Positions 37,567 to 45,218 of a stretch of DNA of 64,000 bases are shown in pieces. The notes below the pieces were generated by a model. The model was not told where the DNA came from and made no database searches. It was given only the letters and a program-made list of their open reading frames with translations. The DNA is from Phycicoccus sonneratiae. GTDB taxonomy: Bacteria; Actinomycetota; Actinomycetes; Actinomycetales; Dermatophilaceae. The position numbers and the translations under genes were made by a program. Location of the stretch: contig NZ_JAFDVD010000003.1 in the NCBI RefSeq assembly GCF_016887965.1, positions 186,001-250,000 of the forward strand. Direction: 5' to 3'. Every line of letters begins with the position of its first letter. Within the stretch, counting starts at the first letter, position 1.

Positions 37567-37779
37567 AGAGCCAGGTCGTTCGAGGTGTCCGGCCACCGAA
37601 TCCGCGCGCCCGGATACCTCGAACCAGCCGACCACGCCGCGAGTCGAGGTGAAACCCGACCACGAGCAGGTCTTCTTACACCTCGACCCACCAGCCGACC
37701 ACGCCGCGAGTCGAGGTGAACCCGACCGGATCCAGGTCCTCTTTCACCTCGACCCAGCAGGGTGCAGCAGACGGCGGCC
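37451..37779. other. 329-bp gene-free, repeat-rich interval
   Basis: This stretch lies between tRNA-Arg and the converging amidohydrolase gene. It holds the copies of the tRNA 3' end, a small hairpin, and two tandem palindromic units at 37623-37753. Short open frames here have no recognisable features or ribosome-binding sites, and I see no gene. Confidence 0.7.
37623..37753. repeat. Tandem palindromic repeat, two units of about 67 bp
   Basis: A 31-bp segment beginning ACCAGCCGACC and ending GTCGAGGTGAA occurs perfectly at 37623-37653 and 37690-37720. Each unit closes with an inverted arm: CACCTCGAC at 37679-37687 and TTCACCTCGAC at 37743-37753. Each unit can therefore form a hairpin of 9-11 bp. 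Position between convergent transcripts allows a terminator role, but duplication of the whole unit is more like a REP-type element. Confidence 0.75.
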
Positions 37780-38994
37780 TCAGCCGCCGGCGAGCATCCG
37801 CGTCCGCCGCAGCGCCAGCTCCGCCAGCGCCCCCGCGACGTCGGGCACGACCGAGTCGTCGAAGGCCGCCCGCGGCGAGTGGTTGTCCTCGGCGAGCGTG
37901 TGGTCCTCGAGCGCGCAGGCCGAGACGTTGAGGTACGCGCCCGGCACCTCCTCGAGGACGAAGGCCATGTCCTCCGACCCGGCCTCGGGGTTGACCATGT
38001 CGGCCCAGCGGTCGGCCCCGAACAGGTCGACGACGACGCCCCGCGCGAAGGCGAACTCGTCGGCGTCGTTGACGGTCACCGGGTACCCGTTGCCGATCGT
38101 CACCTCGGCCGTCAGCCCGTGGGCCGACGCGATGCCCTGCGCCACCTCCGTGACGACCCGGTGCGCCAGCTCGCGGTGCTCGCGCGAGAACGTCCGCAGC
38201 GTCGCCTCGATGACCGCGTCGTCCGGGATGATGTTGTCCTTCGTGCCCGCCGCGACCTTGCCGACGGTGAGCACCACGGGGTCCCACACCGAGAAGCGGC
38301 GCGTCACCGCCGTGTGGAACGCGAGCACCACCTCGCAGGCCACCGGCACCGGGTCCTTGGCCCGCTCTGGCGCCGATCCGTGCCCGCCGACCCCGCGCAC
38401 GGTCACGTGCACCTCGTCGGCGGCGGCCATCAGCGGACCCGGCCGGCCGAACCACACCCCCCGCGGGTGGTCGGCCGAGTAGACGTGCACCGCGTAGGCG
38501 GCGTCGACCCGCCGCCCGGCCGCCTCGAGCAGCCCCTCGCGGATCATCGGCTCGGCGCCACCGGGGCCCTCCTCGGCGGGCTGGAACATGAGGACGACGT
38601 CGCCGACGAGCTCGTCGCGGAGCTCGGAGAGCACCCGCGCCGCCCCGACGAGCCCCGCGACGTGCAGGTCGTGCCCGCACGCGTGCATGAGCCCCGGCCG
38701 CTCCGACCGGTAGTCGACGTCGACCTCCTCGGCGACGGGTAGCCCGTCCATGTCGCCCCGGAGCAGCACGACCGGCCGCTCCCCCGCGTGGGGCGCCCGC
38801 CCGCGCAGCACCGCCACGACCGACGACAGCCCCTCGCCGGTCGACACCTCGAGGTCGAGGCCCTCGAGCGCGGCGAGCACCGTGGCCTGCGTCTCCGGCA
38901 GGTGCAGCCCGAGCTCGGGGGCGCGGTGCAGGCGGCGCCGGAGCTCGACGAGCTCCGGGCCGATGCGGCGGGCGGCGACGAGGGCGTCGGACAC
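37780..38994 (-). CDS. M20-family amidohydrolase/peptidase
   Basis: The 404-residue enzyme resembles N-acyl-amino-acid amidohydrolases and IAA-amino-acid hydrolases. Metal-site motifs are LMHACGHDLHVAGL, MFQPAEEGPGGAEPMI and GSEDMAF. The lid domain starts near VGGHGSAPERAKDPV. GTG 38994 has GGGAG about 5 nt upstream. It lies downstream of the PrsW gene on the same strand, separated by 46 bp. The probable reaction is hydrolysis of an amide bond in an N-acyl amino acid or peptide. The natural substrate is unknown. Confidence 0.88.
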   Translation of the reverse strand: MSDALVAARRIGPELVELRRRLHRAPELGLHLPETQATVLAALEGLDLEVSTGEGLSSVVAVLRGRAPHAGERPVVLLRGDMDGLPVAEEVDVDYRSERPGLMHACGHDLHVAGLVGAARVLSELRDELVGDVVLMFQPAEEGPGGAEPMIREGLLEAAGRRVDAAYAVHVYSADHPRGVWFGRPGPLMAAADEVHVTVRGVGGHGSAPERAKDPVPVACEVVLAFHTAVTRRFSVWDPVVLTVGKVAAGTKDNIIPDDAVIEATLRTFSREHRELAHRVVTEVAQGIASAHGLTAEVTIGNGYPVTVNDADEFAFARGVVVDLFGADRWADMVNPEAGSEDMAFVLEEVPGAYLNVSACALEDHTLAEDNHSPRAAFDDSVVPDVAGALAELALRRTRMLAGG

Positions 38995-39040
38995 GGAGGC
39001 TCCCGGTGGGGTCGAGGGGTGAGGCGGGACGGGACGACGG

Positions 39041-40201
39041 TCAGACGACGTGCATCCCGACGAACTCGGTGCGGCGGGCGGCGAGGGTCGCGAGCAGCCG
39101 GCGCTCCTCGTCGAGGGCGGCCGCGTCGGCGGCGTCGTGGTGCATGCGCCGGCGGAGCAGGGCGATCTCGCTCGCGGTGTCCTGGAAGGCCCGCATCGCC
39201 GCGAGCCCGCGCGGCCCGGAGTTGGCCCGGGCCCAGACGCGGGCCTCGCGCCGGCGGGCCATCGACGAGAGCATCGACACCTCGCCGCGCGAGAGCCATC
39301 CGGCGTCGACGTAGGGCCGGAGGAACTGCCCGATGAGCCGCCCCTCCCGACTGCGGGCCCACGCGACGAACCCGAGGAAGGCGAGGAAGACGGGGACCTC
39401 GACGAGCAGGTAGACGGTGACCAGCCCGTTGCCGCCGGAGACCGCGGCGAGGTTCCACAGCCCGTGCGCCACGACGGCGAGGAGGTAGCCCGCCACCGGC
39501 GCGACGACCCGCGGCAGCCACGTGCGGCTCGTCGCGGCCACCCCGACCCCGACCCCGGTGAGCACGGTGAACATCGGGTGGGCGAAGGGCGAGAGGAGGC
39601 AGCGCATGACGAAGGTCGCGGTGAGGGACTCGCGGCCGCCCTCGGTGTAGGCCTGGGCGAGGTACTGGATGTTCTCGGTGAACGCGAACCCCGCGGCGCA
39701 GACGCCGGCGTAGACCATCCCGTCGGTGACGCCGTCGAACTCGCGCCGGAGGAACCACCACACGAGGAGCACGAGGACGCCCTTGAGCGCCTCCTCGACG
39801 AAGGGCGCGACGAGGACCGCGGTCGTCGACAGGGCGGCGTCGGGGTCGGTGGCGCTCTGGAGGACGAGGATCGCCCCGGTGTTGAAGACGGCCGCGACGA
39901 GCGTGGCGACGAGCGCACCCCAGAGGAAGGCGACGACGAGGTAGCGCGTCGGCTCGGACTCGTACCGGTCGAGCCAGAGGAAGGTCGGGATGACGATGCC
40001 GAGCGGGACGAGCGCGACGACGAGCGACAGCAGCACGGTCTGCACGCCGAAGGTGGCCCCGAGGTAGGCCGAGACGACGAGCGCCGCGAGGAGGAAACCC
40101 ACCCCGCCCACACCCACGACGACCCACGAGCGGATGGCCGAGCGGCTCGTGCGGACGACGGGCAGCGTGCCCGGCGTCACCGTGCCCAGGTCCCCGCTCA
40201 T
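39041..40201 (-). CDS. PrsW-family intramembrane metalloprotease
   Basis: The 386-residue protein has eight or more hydrophobic segments. The PrsW/CAAX-protease motifs are PFVEEALKG (double glutamate), FAFTENIQY, and histidines in SPFAHPMFT and AHGLWN. PrsW-type proteases cut membrane-anchored anti-sigma factors in Bacillus; no anti-sigma gene is nearby. The last 100 residues are a cytoplasmic helical extension beyond the catalytic core. The start at ATG 40201 fits a minus-strand TAGGGT (40209-40214 reversed), 7 nt upstream. Confidence 0.87.
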   Translation of the reverse strand: MSGDLGTVTPGTLPVVRTSRSAIRSWVVVGVGGVGFLLAALVVSAYLGATFGVQTVLLSLVVALVPLGIVIPTFLWLDRYESEPTRYLVVAFLWGALVATLVAAVFNTGAILVLQSATDPDAALSTTAVLVAPFVEEALKGVLVLLVWWFLRREFDGVTDGMVYAGVCAAGFAFTENIQYLAQAYTEGGRESLTATFVMRCLLSPFAHPMFTVLTGVGVGVAATSRTWLPRVVAPVAGYLLAVVAHGLWNLAAVSGGNGLVTVYLLVEVPVFLAFLGFVAWARSREGRLIGQFLRPYVDAGWLSRGEVSMLSSMARRREARVWARANSGPRGLAAMRAFQDTASEIALLRRRMHHDAADAAALDEERRLLATLAARRTEFVGMHVV

Positions 40202-40208
40202 GGCCCGC

Positions 40209-40264
40209 ACCCTAGCCGGACGGGACCGTTCACCGCCCGGTCCGACGCCGCGGCGGCCTAGCAT
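40209..40264. promoter_or_regulatory. Divergent leaderless promoters of prsW-like gene and orn
   Basis: Minus-strand -10 TAGGGT (40209-40214 reversed) and plus-strand TAGCAT (40259-40264) each sit 7 nt from their start codons, with a shared region of 44 bp between them. Confidence 0.5.
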
Positions 40265-40271
40265 GGCCCGC

Positions 40272-40910
40272 ATGTCCACGCCCACCGACCGCGCGCACAC
40301 CGACCGCATCGTCTGGATCGACTGCGAGATGACCGGTCTCTCGCTCGAGGCCGACGCCCTGGTCGAGGTCGCCGCGCTCGTCACCGACTTCGAGCTGACG
40401 GTCCTCGGGGACGGGGTCGACGTCGTCATCCGCCCGCCCGACGCGGCCCTCGAGCAGATGAACGACTTCGTCCGCGGGATGCACACCACCTCGGGGCTGC
40501 TCGAGGAGCTCGCCGGCGGCACGACCCTCGAGGAGGCCCAGCAGCGCGTCCTCGACTACGTGCGCGAGTGGGTGCCCGAGCCCGGCAAGGCGCCGCTCGG
40601 CGGCAACACGGTCGCCACCGACCGCGCCTTCCTCGCGCGCGACATGGCCGACCTCGAGGCCCACCTGCACTACCGCATCATCGACGTCTCCTCGATCAAG
40701 GAGCTCTCCCGCCGCTGGTTCCCCCGCGCCTACTTCGCGGCACCGACGAAGACCGGCGGCCACCGGGCGCTGGCCGACATCCGCGAGTCCATCGCCGAGC
40801 TCCGCTACTACCGCGGGGCGGTCTTCGTCGACCCGCCCGGTCGCTCGAGCGACGACCTGCGGACCCTCGCGGCGCAGCACGTCGTCGACCACGGCAGCGC
40901 CGTCGGCTGA
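40272..40910 (+). CDS. orn: Oligoribonuclease
   Basis: The 212-residue DEDDh exonuclease degrades 2-5 nt RNA oligomers and pGpG to mononucleotides. Catalytic residues are visible in VWIDCEMTGL (DxE), ATDRAFLARDM (D) and GGHRALADI (HxxxD). The chain length is slightly above the usual 180-200. ATG 40272 is set by TAGCAT 7 nt upstream; an earlier ATG at 40263 would overlap the -10. It is a single-gene unit followed by tRNA-His. Confidence 0.95.
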   Translation: MSTPTDRAHTDRIVWIDCEMTGLSLEADALVEVAALVTDFELTVLGDGVDVVIRPPDAALEQMNDFVRGMHTTSGLLEELAGGTTLEEAQQRVLDYVREWVPEPGKAPLGGNTVATDRAFLARDMADLEAHLHYRIIDVSSIKELSRRWFPRAYFAAPTKTGGHRALADIRESIAELRYYRGAVFVDPPGRSSDDLRTLAAQHVVDHGSAVG

Positions 40911-41006
40911 GCACCCGGGGGTGGTCACGGGCACCCCCGCGCACCCGGTACGATGGTCCGCGCTGCGGGCGCACGGCTCCCCCTCCGGGGACCACGGGCC
41001 CGCCGT

Positions 41007-41083
41007 GGTGGGTATAGCTCAGCTGGTAGAGCACCTGGTTGTGGTCCAGGGGGCCGCGGGTTCAAGTCCCGTTACTCACCCCA
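41007..41083 (+). tRNA. tRNA-His (anticodon GTG)
   Basis: Acceptor GTGGGTA pairs with TACTCAC. The extra G-1 (41007) faces discriminator C (41080), the histidine identity pair. The anticodon arm CCTGG-TTGTGGT-CCAGG gives GTG. T arm GCGGG-TTCAAGT-CCCGT has one G-T pair. CCA is encoded at 41081-41083. A -10 (TACGAT) lies at 40949-40954. Confidence 0.95.
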
Positions 41084-41091
41084 CGCCGATC

Positions 41092-41128
41092 GGCCCTCGG
41101 CCCGCTCCCGCGGGTCCGGGGGCCTTTT
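41092..41128 (+). terminator. Intrinsic terminator after tRNA-His
   Basis: Stem GGCCCTCGG with CCGGGGGCC (one G-T pair), an inner GC hairpin, and a TTTT tail at 41125-41128. Confidence 0.75.
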
Positions 41129-41143
41129 GCGACACTGGGGCCC

Positions 41144-41797
41144 ATGTTCTCGCGCAAGGTCACGGCGGCCGTCACCCTCCTCCTCGTCGCGCTGGTGACG
41201 ATCGGGCTCGTCGCCTCGGCGCTGCCGGTGTTCGCCGGCCAGGCCGCGGCCCTGCCGATGCACGCCCAGCTCGTCTCGACCAGCCCCGAGGACGGCGCGT
41301 CCGTCCCCACCGTCGAGCAGGTGACGATGACCTTCAGCGAGGACGTCAACGAGCAGTTCCTCCAGGTCGAGGTCACCGGTCCCGGCGGTGCCGAGGCCGA
41401 GGGGAAGCCGACCGTCGACGGTGCCGTCGTCACCCAGCCCCTCGCGGCGGGGCTGCCGGCCGGCGAGCACCGGGTTACCTTCCGGGTCGTGAGCGTCGAC
41501 GGCCACCCGGTCTCGGGCCAGGTGACGTTCACGACGACGACCGCGGGCGCCACCCCCACGCCGACCCCGTCGCCCACCCCCACCCCCTCCGAGACGCCCA
41601 CCCCGACGCCGTCGGCGACCCCGACGCCGAGCCCGTCGGCCTCCGACGTGGCCGCCGACCCCACCTCCTCGGGCACCCCCACCGGGCTCCTCGTGGTGCT
41701 CGGAGTGGCCCTCCTCGTCCTCCTCGCGGCCGGGGGCGCGCTGCTGGCCCGCTCGCGCCGGGGCGCGGCCGGGGAGCACCCGGACGGAGCCTCCTGA
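41144..41797 (+). CDS. CopC-domain protein anchored to the membrane
   Basis: The 217-residue protein has an N-terminal signal segment (VTAAVTLLLVALVTIGLVAS), then a CopC-like beta domain starting HAQLVSTSPEDGASV, with GHPVSGQVTF at its end. A Pro/Thr/Ser linker (PTPTPSPTPTPS type) of about 40 residues and a C-terminal helix with basic stop-transfer (LLARSRRG) follow. It should sit outside the membrane, perhaps in copper handling. The first His of the CopC site is present; YcnJ/CopD partners are not adjacent. Leaderless: GACACT (41131-41136) is 7 nt before ATG. Confidence 0.85.
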   Translation: MFSRKVTAAVTLLLVALVTIGLVASALPVFAGQAAALPMHAQLVSTSPEDGASVPTVEQVTMTFSEDVNEQFLQVEVTGPGGAEAEGKPTVDGAVVTQPLAAGLPAGEHRVTFRVVSVDGHPVSGQVTFTTTTAGATPTPTPSPTPTPSETPTPTPSATPTPSPSASDVAADPTSSGTPTGLLVVLGVALLVLLAAGGALLARSRRGAAGEHPDGAS

Positions 41798-41844
41798 CGC
41801 CGATTTCGCACCGACCCCGACCGGCTGCTAATGTCTCCGCTCGC

Positions 41845-41920
<76 letters not shown>

Positions 41921-41935
41921 CCGCTCACCGAGCAC

Positions 41936-41962
41936 GAGGCTCCCCGCACCGCGGGGAGCCTC
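41936..41962 (+). terminator. Stem-loop after tRNA-Lys
   Basis: A 12-bp perfect stem GAGGCTCCCCGC with loop ACC. There is no T-tract. It lies 27 bp before the next start codon, so it might also fold in a read-through mRNA leader. Confidence 0.65.
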
Positions 41963-41989
41963 ACCCGTATCCGGACCCCCGGAGGACGC

Positions 41990-43027
41990 ATGGAGCCGCC
42001 CGACGCCGCGCCGGCCGCGTCCGTCGTCGTGCCCACGCACCGGGGCGCGCACCGCCTCCCGCTGCTCCTCGACGCCCTCGCGGCCCAGCGGGTGGAGCAG
42101 CCCTGGGAGGTCGTCGTCGTCGTCGACGGCCCGGACGCCGCCACCGACGCCGTCCTCGCCGTCGCGCCCCGCGGGCTGCCGCTCGTCGTCGTGCACCGGC
42201 CGGCCTCCACCGGGGTCGCCGCGGCCCTGAACGCCGGCACCGAGGCCGCACGGGGGCGCGTGGTCATCCGGTGCGACGACGACCTCACCCCGGCTCCGGA
42301 CATGGTGGCCCGCCACCTGGCCCACCACGCCGGCGACGAGCGGGTCGGGATCATCGGGCCGACCCGCGACGTCCTCCCCGACTCGCGGTACGCCCGCGCC
42401 TACGGCCGGCGCGCGACCCAGCGCAGCGTCACGGCCGTGCTCGCGGCGCCGGAGGACCGGCGGTGGCGGCACTGGGCGGCCCACACCTCGGTGCGACGCG
42501 ACGTCCTCGAGGCGGTCGGCGGCTACGACACCGCGTTCTCCTACCGCGAGGACTCCGAGCTCGGGCTGCGGCTGGCCCGCGCGGGCGTCCGGCTGCTCGT
42601 CGACCCGGCGCTCGTCCTGCCCCACCGCGGGGCACCGGCCGACGCCCGCACCCGCGTGGCCCGCGCGTGGGTCAGCGGCGCGTCCGAGGTGCTCTTCGCG
42701 CAGCGCCACCCCGACGTCGAGCCGCCCGCGGCACCGCCCGTCGTCGGCGCGGCGGCGCGGGCGTGGTCGGGCGCCACGGCCGCGCTCGCCGGGCTCCTCC
42801 CGACGCACGGGTCGGCGCGGCGCCTGGGGTCCGTCGTCGACACCCTCCTGCGGGTGCTGCCGGCGGGGGTCGGCGGCCGGGTGGTCGCGCTGGCCGTCGA
42901 GGCGGCCGCCCGGGCCGGACGCCGTCACGGGCTGCCCGAGCAGCGCTCGTACCGCAGCCAGAAGGACGCCGAGCTCGAGGGAGAGGCGCGCCGGGCCGCC
43001 GCCCGCGACAAGGGGCGTCAGAGGTAG
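41990..43027 (+). CDS. Family 2 glycosyltransferase
   Basis: The 345-residue protein has a GT-A core: ASVVVPTHRG, VVVVDGPDAA, the DxD-type IRCDDDLTPAPD and the acceptor-side GGYDTAFSYREDSELGLRL. A C-terminal helical extension lacks clear membrane spans. GGAGG 5 nt before ATG makes a strong Shine-Dalgarno. It is not in an obvious sugar operon, lying alone between tRNA-Lys and the GroES-like gene, with which it converges and overlaps by 10 bp. Donor and acceptor are unknown. Confidence 0.87.
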   Translation: MEPPDAAPAASVVVPTHRGAHRLPLLLDALAAQRVEQPWEVVVVVDGPDAATDAVLAVAPRGLPLVVVHRPASTGVAAALNAGTEAARGRVVIRCDDDLTPAPDMVARHLAHHAGDERVGIIGPTRDVLPDSRYARAYGRRATQRSVTAVLAAPEDRRWRHWAAHTSVRRDVLEAVGGYDTAFSYREDSELGLRLARAGVRLLVDPALVLPHRGAPADARTRVARAWVSGASEVLFAQRHPDVEPPAAPPVVGAAARAWSGATAALAGLLPTHGSARRLGSVVDTLLRVLPAGVGGRVVALAVEAAARAGRRHGLPEQRSYRSQKDAELEGEARRAAARDKGRQR

Positions 43028-43353
43028 AGGCCGGGGCTGCCTTCGTCGACCCGTTCGGCGGCGACCGCGTGGATGTCCTTCTCGCGCAGCAGGACGTAGT
43101 CCTTGGCGCCGATCTCGACCTCGCCGCGGTCCTCGGGGTCGAAGAGCACGCGGTCGCCGGCCTCGACCTGCCGGACGTTCGGTCCGGTGGCGACGACGGC
43201 GCCCCACGACAGACGCTTGCCGACGCTGGCCGTCGCCGGGATGACGATGCCCCCGCCCGAGCGACGCTCGCCCGGCTCGCCCTCGAGGCTCACGAGGACG
43301 CGGTCGTGGAGCATCCGGATGGGCAGCCGCGACCGGCCGCGCGAGGGAGCCAC
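43018..43353 (-). CDS. GroES-like co-chaperonin paralogue
   Basis: The 111-residue protein has the GroES fold signature: LHDRVLVSLEGEPGERRSGG, IVIPATA with the mobile-loop region, GDRVLFDPEDRGEVEIGAKDYVLLREKDIHAV. It is not next to groEL and carries an N-terminal extension (APSRGRSRLPIR). It is probably the second GroES-like protein common in actinobacteria. The start GTG 43353 is 1 bp from the DUF3618 gene stop; ATG 43314 is an alternative that begins at the conserved domain. Role outside the GroEL cycle is unknown. Confidence 0.8.
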   Translation of the reverse strand: MAPSRGRSRLPIRMLHDRVLVSLEGEPGERRSGGGIVIPATASVGKRLSWGAVVATGPNVRQVEAGDRVLFDPEDRGEVEIGAKDYVLLREKDIHAVAAERVDEGSPGLYL

Positions 43354-43354
43354 C

Positions 43355-43618
43355 TCAGCGACGGCGCAGCGAGCGGTACACGACGATGCCGCCGACGACG
43401 GCGACGACCGCGACGACGGCGGCCAGCCGCTCGACCCGCAGCTCGCCCTCGGGCGTCTGGGCGACGTCGGCGAAGCGGGCCCTGGCGGCCTCGGTCTGCC
43501 GGCGCAGGATCGCCTTCGGCGTGGCCTTGTCGACGAGCTCGTCGACGGTGCGGGCCAGCCGCTCGCGGCGCGCGACGACCTCGGCCTCGAGCGAGGCGAT
43601 CGAGGTGTTCTCGGGCAT
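43355..43618 (-). CDS. DUF3618-domain small membrane protein
   Basis: The 87-residue protein has a helical N-terminal half (SLEAEVVARRERLARTVDEL) typical of DUF3618 and one C-terminal helix ending in YRSLRRR. ATG 43618 is preferred because GGAGG lies 9 nt upstream; the in-frame GTG at 43624 overlaps the bcp stop but is too close to that site. It follows bcp and precedes the GroES-like gene on the same strand with almost no gaps, forming a three-gene stress-like operon. Function is unknown. Confidence 0.8.
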   Translation of the reverse strand: MPENTSIASLEAEVVARRERLARTVDELVDKATPKAILRRQTEAARARFADVAQTPEGELRVERLAAVVAVVAVVGGIVVYRSLRRR

Positions 43619-43620
43619 CG

Positions 43621-44100
43621 TCACTCCCCTCCGTCGAGCCCCAGGTCGCGGCGCAGCTTGGCGACGTGCCCGGTGGCCTTGACGTTGTACCAGGCGTGGG
43701 TGACCGTGCCCTCCTCGTCGAGGACGACCGTGCTGCGGATGACGCCCTGGACGGTCTTGCCGTAGAGCTTCTTCTCGCCGAAGGCTCCCCAGGACTCCAT
43801 GACCGCGCGGTCCGCGTCGGACAGCAGCGCGACGGTGAGGTGCTCCTTGTCGCGGAAACGGGCCAGCTTCTCGGGCTTGTCCGGCGAGATGCCGAGCACG
43901 GTGTAGCCCTGGCCGGCGAGGGAGTCGAGGGACTCGCTGAAGTCGCACGCCTGCTTCGTGCAGCCGGGCGTCATCGCCGCCGGGTAGAAGTAGACGATGA
44001 CCTTGCGGCCGCGCAGGTCGCTGAGGGTGACCTGGCTCCCGGTGTCGTCCGGGAGGGTGAAGTCGGGGGCGGCGTCGCCGGCCTCGAGCCTCGCGCTCAT
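43621..44100 (-). CDS. bcp: Thioredoxin-dependent thiol peroxidase
   Basis: The 159-residue peroxiredoxin of the Bcp/PrxQ class reduces organic and hydrogen peroxides. The peroxidatic and resolving cysteines are seen in MTPGCTKQACDF, spaced by four residues as in Bcp. DFTLPDDTGSQVTL and KVIVYFYPAA precede them, and the C-terminal half has GKTVQGVIRSTVVLDEEG. ATG 44100 has AGGAG 8 nt upstream; a -10-like TAGGTT lies on the minus strand (44145-44150 reversed). It heads the bcp-DUF3618-groES-like operon. Confidence 0.94.
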   Translation of the reverse strand: MSARLEAGDAAPDFTLPDDTGSQVTLSDLRGRKVIVYFYPAAMTPGCTKQACDFSESLDSLAGQGYTVLGISPDKPEKLARFRDKEHLTVALLSDADRAVMESWGAFGEKKLYGKTVQGVIRSTVVLDEEGTVTHAWYNVKATGHVAKLRRDLGLDGGE

Positions 44101-44196
44101 CTGCTGCACTCCTGACGTGGGTCGGACGGGTCCTCGCTCCCGCCAACCTACCGTGCAGGTCCGCCGCCCGGGAGCGCGAGGCGTGCCGGACGCCAC

Positions 44197-44234
44197 GGGG
44201 CGCCCGCGGCGACGGCTGTCGCGGCGGGCGCCCC
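44197..44234 (-). terminator. Terminator of the snapalysin gene
   Basis: Arms GGGGCGCCCGC (44197-44207) and GCGGGCGCCCC (44224-44234), with further pairing inside, form a strong stem just after the stop. Confidence 0.65.
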
Positions 44235-44241
44235 GGCCGGG

Positions 44242-44922
44242 TCAACGCGCGGAGAACGCGGCGGCGTCGAGCGTCGGGGCCGCGAACCCACCCCCGAAGA
44301 TCGAGTCCACCGTGGCCGACTCCTGGGCGTTCGGGTAGGGGTTCGTGCACGACGGGCCGGGGCCACCGCCGGACATCAGCTCGCTGCAGGGCCCGGAGTA
44401 GTTGTCCGGCAGGCCGAGGATGTGGCCGGTCTCGTGGGCGGTGACCCGGAGGCTGTCGTACTGCTGGTTCTGGGCGTAGTCGAGGAAGACCGAGCCCGAG
44501 CCGGGACCGTAGACCTGGGCGTAGGAGCCACGCGGGTCGTTGCCCTCGCCGTACGTGAGGTCGGCGCCACCACCCGTGGTCCGCACGAGGTCGACGTTGG
44601 AGACCGAGGAGTTCCAGATCTGCGCCGACTGCGAGATCTCGGTCTGGAAGGACGGGGCGCCGCTCACCGAGTAGTAGACGGTGTAGGCGGCGGCGCGCGA
44701 GGTGATGCCCTTGCGCTCGGCGTTCTCGCGCTTCTCGAGCGCCTTGTCGACGATGGCCTGGAGGCGCGCGTTCTGCGCCGCCTCGCCGCTGTTCGGGGTG
44801 TAGCCGGACGTCCCGCTGGTCGAGGGCGCCGGGGCGGGCGCGGCGTCGGCGACGGCGAGGGGGCCGACGGCGAGGGCCGCGGTCGCGGCGAGGGCGCCGA
44901 GGACGGTGGTGCGGTGCTTCAC
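44242..44922 (-). CDS. Snapalysin-family secreted zinc metalloprotease
   Basis: The 226-residue precursor begins with a signal peptide (VLGALAATAALAVGPLAVAD), then a propeptide of about 60 residues. The M7 protease domain starts near YTVYYSVSGAP. The zinc site is TAHETGHILGLPDNYSGPC, i.e. HExxHxxGxxD with the snapalysin aspartate as third ligand. The enzyme should be a small extracellular protease. GTG 44922 has AGGAG 6 nt upstream. Streptomyces snpA is driven by a divergent LysR gene; none is present here. Confidence 0.9.
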   Translation of the reverse strand: MKHRTTVLGALAATAALAVGPLAVADAAPAPAPSTSGTSGYTPNSGEAAQNARLQAIVDKALEKRENAERKGITSRAAAYTVYYSVSGAPSFQTEISQSAQIWNSSVSNVDLVRTTGGGADLTYGEGNDPRGSYAQVYGPGSGSVFLDYAQNQQYDSLRVTAHETGHILGLPDNYSGPCSELMSGGGPGPSCTNPYPNAQESATVDSIFGGGFAAPTLDAAAFSAR

Positions 44923-45032
44923 GGTGTCTCCTAGGAGGGGGTCGACTGCACCGGCGCAGGCCGGTGCCGGACGGGGCCGTGTGAGGCCTTGTTCCACCGT
45001 CATCACGGGTTCACGCTGTGCCGCAACGGGTC

Positions 45033-45058
45033 TTGACCGACTTGACACAGTCTTTGAC
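45033..45058. promoter_or_regulatory. Cluster of TTGAC elements upstream of the snapalysin gene
   Basis: TTGAC occurs at 45033, 45042 and 45054, in a stretch that is poorer in GC than the surroundings. It could hold promoter or regulator half-sites; no function can be fixed. The rest of 44923-45126 shows nothing clear. Confidence 0.3.
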
Positions 45059-45126
45059 TGCTCCGTGACTCCCCCGTCGGAACCCTTGACGAACGCCGGG
45101 CGTGTCGTTGGGGTCCCCCTGACCCG

Positions 45127-45211
45127 TGGTGCGCGAGGCGGGACTCGAACCCGCACACCCGAAGGCACCAGAACCTAAATCTGGCGCGTCTACCAGTTCC
45201 GCCACTCGCGC
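45127..45211 (-). tRNA. tRNA-Leu (anticodon TAG)
   Basis: Read on the minus strand, acceptor GCGCGAG pairs with CTCGCGC. The anticodon arm CCAGA-TTTAGGT-TCTGG gives TAG, and a long variable arm (TGCCTTCGGGTGT) marks a class II tRNA. Discriminator A is followed by an encoded CCA (45127-45129 reversed). Confidence 0.95.
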
Positions 45212-45218
45212 GCGGGGC

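Noticed and set aside
37377-37779. Integrated prophage or genomic island at tRNA-Arg
   Set aside because: No integrase or phage genes follow; only a 96-bp segment lies between the direct repeats, so at most a scar.
41560-41680. Pro/Thr repeat in the CopC-domain gene as a mobile repeat
   Set aside because: It is an ordinary low-complexity wall-spanning linker between the exported domain and the membrane anchor.
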